DNA of 7,486 nucleotides, taken from assembly GCA_959605275.1 (NCBI GenBank), contig CAUHFD010000149.1, positions 1 through 7,486 on the forward strand, given 5' to 3'. Every line of letters begins with the position of its first letter. The stretch's first letter is position 1. Source of the DNA: an uncultured Eubacteriales bacterium. Lineage in GTDB: Bacteria > Bacillota > Clostridia > Oscillospirales > Ruminococcaceae. Position numbers and translations under genes: made by a program. The notes below the pieces were generated by a model that had not been told where the DNA came from, made no database searches, and saw nothing but the letters and a program-made list of their open reading frames with translations. Positions 5,305-7,486 of this stretch are shown here, one piece after another.

Positions 5305-6699
5305 ATGGAAGCAGTGAATCAAAAACAATCACAAGAAAACAAAATGGGGCATGCGCCAATGCTCAAATTGATTATGTCAATGTCATTGCCGGCTATGTTT
5401 TCGATGTTGGTGCAGGCTTTGTACAATGTCGTAGACAGCGTGTTTGTGTCGCAAATCAGCGCCGGGGATGCAGAGCTGACGGCAGTATCAATTGCGTTTC
5501 CGATACAAATGTTATTGATTGCATTTGGGGTGGGAACCGGAATCGGTTTAAATTCATTGGTATCCCGAAGGTTGGGAGAACAGGATTTTAAAGCGGCAAA
5601 CTCTGCTGCTACTCATGGGATTTTGTTGGGGATTTTAAACTGGGTTATTTTTGCTGTTTTCGGCATTGTGTTTTCCAGATTGTTAATGCCCCTGTTTACC
5701 AATAATGCGGCAATCGCTGAAATGAGTATTGATTACCTGCACATTGTTACTATTTGCTCGTTCGGCGTATTTATTGAAATTAATTTAGAAAAAACGTTGC
5801 AGGCAACCGGAAATATGATATTCCCGATGCTGTTTCAGTTGAGCGGAGCGATTATTAATATTATTTTTGACCCGATTTTTATATTCGGATGGTTTGGCTT
5901 ACCGGCTATGGGGGTTACCGGCGCGGCAATTGCTACAGTAATGGGACAAATCATTTCGATGGTATTTGCTATTGTTGTTGTGTTTACGCGAGAACATGCG
6001 GTTCATATAACATTTAAAGGATTTCGGCTAAGTTGGCGTACGATCAAGGATATTTATGCGGTTGGCATTCCTTCTATTATCATGCAGTCGATCGGTTCTT
6101 TGTTGATTATGGGCTTAAATAGTATACTCAAAGGATTTTCGGATACGGCAACGGCTGTTTTAGGGGTGTACTATAAGCTACAATCCTTTGTATTTATGCC
6201 GGTTTTCGGACTCACACACGGGGTGCTGCCGATTATGGGATATAACTTCGGCGCGCGGAATAAAAAGCGTTTGTTGGATGCGCTGAAAATCGGAAGCATG
6301 ATCGCTTTCGCCATTATGCTGGCAGGTACCATAATGTTTTGGCTGATACCGGGACCGTTGCTGCAGATATTTAATGCTTCGGAAGAGATGTTGAAAATCG
6401 GGATACCTGCATTGCGAATCATCAGCTTGTGCTTTGTTTTCGCGGCATTGGGCATTATGTTTTCGACGCTGTTTCAAGCGATCGGTATGGGCGCGAAGAG
6501 TCTGTTTATCTCGGTTTTGCGGCAATTGGTTGTGATCCTGCCGGTAGCATGGTTGTTATCTAAAGTAGGTCTGGACTATGTATGGTACGCTTTCCCGATT
6601 GCCGAAGTAGTTTCTTTAGTAGCCAGTTTTTATATTTTTAAACGATTGTATGATAAACGGCTTCAATATATTCAGTGTGCAGAGAAAAATCCGGAATAA
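5305..6699 (+). CDS. MATE family multidrug/cation antiporter
   Basis: This is a 464-residue integral membrane protein of the usual MATE length with about twelve hydrophobic segments in two homologous halves. Such proteins export drugs or metabolites in exchange for Na+ or H+. Hallmarks: QALYNVVDSVFVSQI (residues 37-51) in the first helix; GIGLNSLVSRRLGEQD in the loop after helix 2; DPIFIFGWFGLPAMGVTGAA starting at 189; and GLTHGVLPIMGYNFGAR from 302, the matching helix-loop motif of the second half. These resemble the MepA-like group common in Bacillota; the substrate is not predictable. AAAGGA (5293-5298) stands six bases before the ATG. The gap from the ABC-F gene is 118 bases, with only a small TTATCA-TTA-TGATAA dyad (5272-5286) and no clear terminator. 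Co-transcription with ABC-F upstream and the phosphatase downstream is plausible. Confidence 0.95.
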   Translation: MEAVNQKQSQENKMGHAPMLKLIMSMSLPAMFSMLVQALYNVVDSVFVSQISAGDAELTAVSIAFPIQMLLIAFGVGTGIGLNSLVSRRLGEQDFKAANSAATHGILLGILNWVIFAVFGIVFSRLLMPLFTNNAAIAEMSIDYLHIVTICSFGVFIEINLEKTLQATGNMIFPMLFQLSGAIINIIFDPIFIFGWFGLPAMGVTGAAIATVMGQIISMVFAIVVVFTREHAVHITFKGFRLSWRTIKDIYAVGIPSIIMQSIGSLLIMGLNSILKGFSDTATAVLGVYYKLQSFVFMPVFGLTHGVLPIMGYNFGARNKKRLLDALKIGSMIAFAIMLAGTIMFWLIPGPLLQIFNASEEMLKIGIPALRIISLCFVFAALGIMFSTLFQAIGMGAKSLFISVLRQLVVILPVAWLLSKVGLDYVWYAFPIAEVVSLVASFYIFKRLYDKRLQYIQCAEKNPE

Positions 6700-6725
6700 A
6701 AAGATATTTTACGAAGGGGCAAATG

Positions 6726-7361
6726 ATGATGCTGAAAAAGCTTGCAGTGTTTGATTTAGACGGAACATTGAACAGGACTGATCTATACTCGGTGCCTGCG
6801 CATTTAAAGGCATTGGCAGAGCGCGGGATTCACAATATCACACCAGAACAGATTATTTCAACTTTTGGAGAACGTGCGAGCGATTATGTACGAAAATTAG
6901 CAGGTGATGTGACCGATGAAGAGGCACGTTCTTATTTGGATGCAGTGGCAAAGTATGAACTGGAATTTATATATAATAAAGGAAAACCCTATGACGGCGT
7001 ATTGGACAGTTTAAAAAAGTTGAAAGAAAATGGCTATTATACTGCGATTTGTTCTAATTCCTCCCGTCGATACATAACGATGGTGCTGGATGCATTAGGG
7101 TTAATGCCATATATTGATTTTATCCAGGATTTGCAGCCAAATATGACGAAGGTTCAAACTTTGGCGTTGCTGCTTGACAAAGAGAAGCCTGATAAAGCGG
7201 TTATGGTTGGGGATCGTATTTTTGACGTCGAAGCAGGACATAAAAACCATCTGAAAGCGATTGGCTGTACGTATGGCTTTAATCCCGGAGAGCTAAAAGA
7301 TGCGGATGTAAAAATTGAAAGCGCCGGAGATATTTATACAGCAGTAGTGCAATTAATATAA
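6726..7361 (+). CDS. HAD superfamily hydrolase, phosphoglycolate phosphatase/PGMB-like
   Basis: This is a cytoplasmic Mg2+-dependent phosphatase of about 211 residues. Motif I is FDLDGTL (nucleophile Asp10, acid/base Asp12), motif II is ICSNSS with Ser110, the motif III lysine is probably Lys142 (in NMTKVQT), and motif IV is MVGDRIFDVEAG with Asp163 and Asp167. The segment between motifs I and II (about residues 16-90) is helical and of the right size for a C1 cap, as in Gph-like enzymes. The substrate is unknown; low-specificity sugar-phosphate or nucleotide phosphatases have this layout. Three consecutive ATG codons at 6723, 6726 and 6729 follow AAGGGG (6714-6719). The second gives a six-base spacing and is chosen, but 6729 is nearly as good. 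An in-frame GTG at 6675 overlaps the MATE gene and lacks a ribosome binding site. The gene begins 26 bases after the MATE stop, which suggests one operon. No convincing terminator hairpin follows. Confidence 0.9.
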   Translation: MMLKKLAVFDLDGTLNRTDLYSVPAHLKALAERGIHNITPEQIISTFGERASDYVRKLAGDVTDEEARSYLDAVAKYELEFIYNKGKPYDGVLDSLKKLKENGYYTAICSNSSRRYITMVLDALGLMPYIDFIQDLQPNMTKVQTLALLLDKEKPDKAVMVGDRIFDVEAGHKNHLKAIGCTYGFNPGELKDADVKIESAGDIYTAVVQLI

Positions 7362-7409
7362 GAAAGATAAGCTGATTTTTTTGCAGTTGCCAAGGTTTTT
7401 TGATCGCTA

Positions 7410-7432
7410 TTAAAAAAACAAAATTTTTTTAA
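7410..7432. repeat. A/T inverted repeat TTAAAAAAA-CAAAA-TTTTTTTAA
   Basis: Nine A/T bases at 7410-7418 are perfectly complementary to 7424-7432 around a five-base loop. Only A-T pairs are present, so as an RNA hairpin it is weak. As DNA it is a bendable A/T tract of the kind found upstream of promoters. It lies between the HAD gene and a gene that starts just beyond the window. Confidence 0.4.
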
Positions 7433-7453
7433 AAAAATGTAGGTTTGTCAATG

Positions 7454-7466
7454 ATGTGTTACACAT
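7454..7466. promoter_or_regulatory. Small dyad ATGTG-TTA-CACAT before the next gene
   Basis: A perfect 5-base dyad with a 3-base centre lies about 12 bases upstream of the last ribosome binding site. Size and position suit a repressor half-site pair in a promoter region, but no clear -35/-10 pair was found around it and the match could be chance. Confidence 0.3.
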
Positions 7467-7478
7467 TGGGAAAAGAAG

Positions 7479-7484
7479 AAAGGA
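7479..7484 (+). promoter_or_regulatory. Ribosome binding site AAAGGA of a gene starting beyond the window
   Basis: The final bases, AGAAGAAAGGACG, form the same AAAGGA site used by sodA and the MATE gene here. A start codon would be expected within about ten bases after the window end. Nothing of that gene is visible. Confidence 0.55.
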
Positions 7485-7486
7485 CG

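Noticed and set aside
6675..6725. GTG at 6675 as start of the HAD phosphatase
   Set aside because: It overlaps the end of the MATE gene and has no ribosome binding site. The HAD fold begins directly after the ATG cluster at 6723-6731.
7371..7405. T-runs after the HAD gene as an intrinsic terminator
   Set aside because: No stable GC-containing stem precedes either T-run.
1..7486. CRISPR array, tRNA or rRNA gene
   Set aside because: No regularly spaced direct repeats, no tRNA cloverleaf signature and no rRNA-like sequence was seen.

Overview
The window looks like chromosomal DNA of a low-to-mid GC Gram-positive anaerobe of the Bacillota, most likely a Clostridia-type gut or anaerobic lineage. 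The reasons are strong AGGAGG-type ribosome binding sites, GTG start use, an ECF-type vitamin transporter S component without its own ATPases, an ABC-F protein of the YdiF/Uup type, and intergenic palindromic repeats. This placement is an inference; no 16S or other marker gene is present.

All seven recognisable genes are on the + strand. The left part (1-2016) holds the 3' part of folD (one-carbon/folate metabolism), a 234-base gap with a minimal 45-base palindromic repeat and a long stem-loop, then an ECF transporter S component that overlaps a small P-loop kinase by one base. These two are probably co-expressed and could form a take-up-and-phosphorylate pair. The middle (2052-2727) is a Mn-type superoxide dismutase whose Shine-Dalgarno lies inside a perfect 12-base inverted repeat.

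The stretch 2728-3257 (about 530 bases) has no convincing gene and is the most structured part of the window. It contains a good sigma-A-type promoter (TTGTTT-N17-TATAAT), a hairpin with a T-run that looks like an intrinsic terminator, four more compact hairpins in a row, and a 158-base imperfect palindrome. The ends of that palindrome match the 45-base repeat at 794-838. The two copies look like a full-size and an internally deleted member of one MITE-like family.

The right part (3258-7361) is a probable operon: an ABC-F ATPase (translation factor or antibiotic ribosome-protection type), a MATE multidrug efflux protein, and a HAD-family phosphatase. ABC-F plus MATE side by side suggests handling of toxic small molecules, but the substrates cannot be read from the sequence. 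The window ends on a ribosome binding site for a further gene just outside, preceded by two small dyads.

No rRNA, tRNA, CRISPR array, transposase or known riboswitch class was recognised. I did not find a clearly new protein system. The best candidates for something undescribed are the palindromic repeat family and the structured leader in front of the ABC-F gene.
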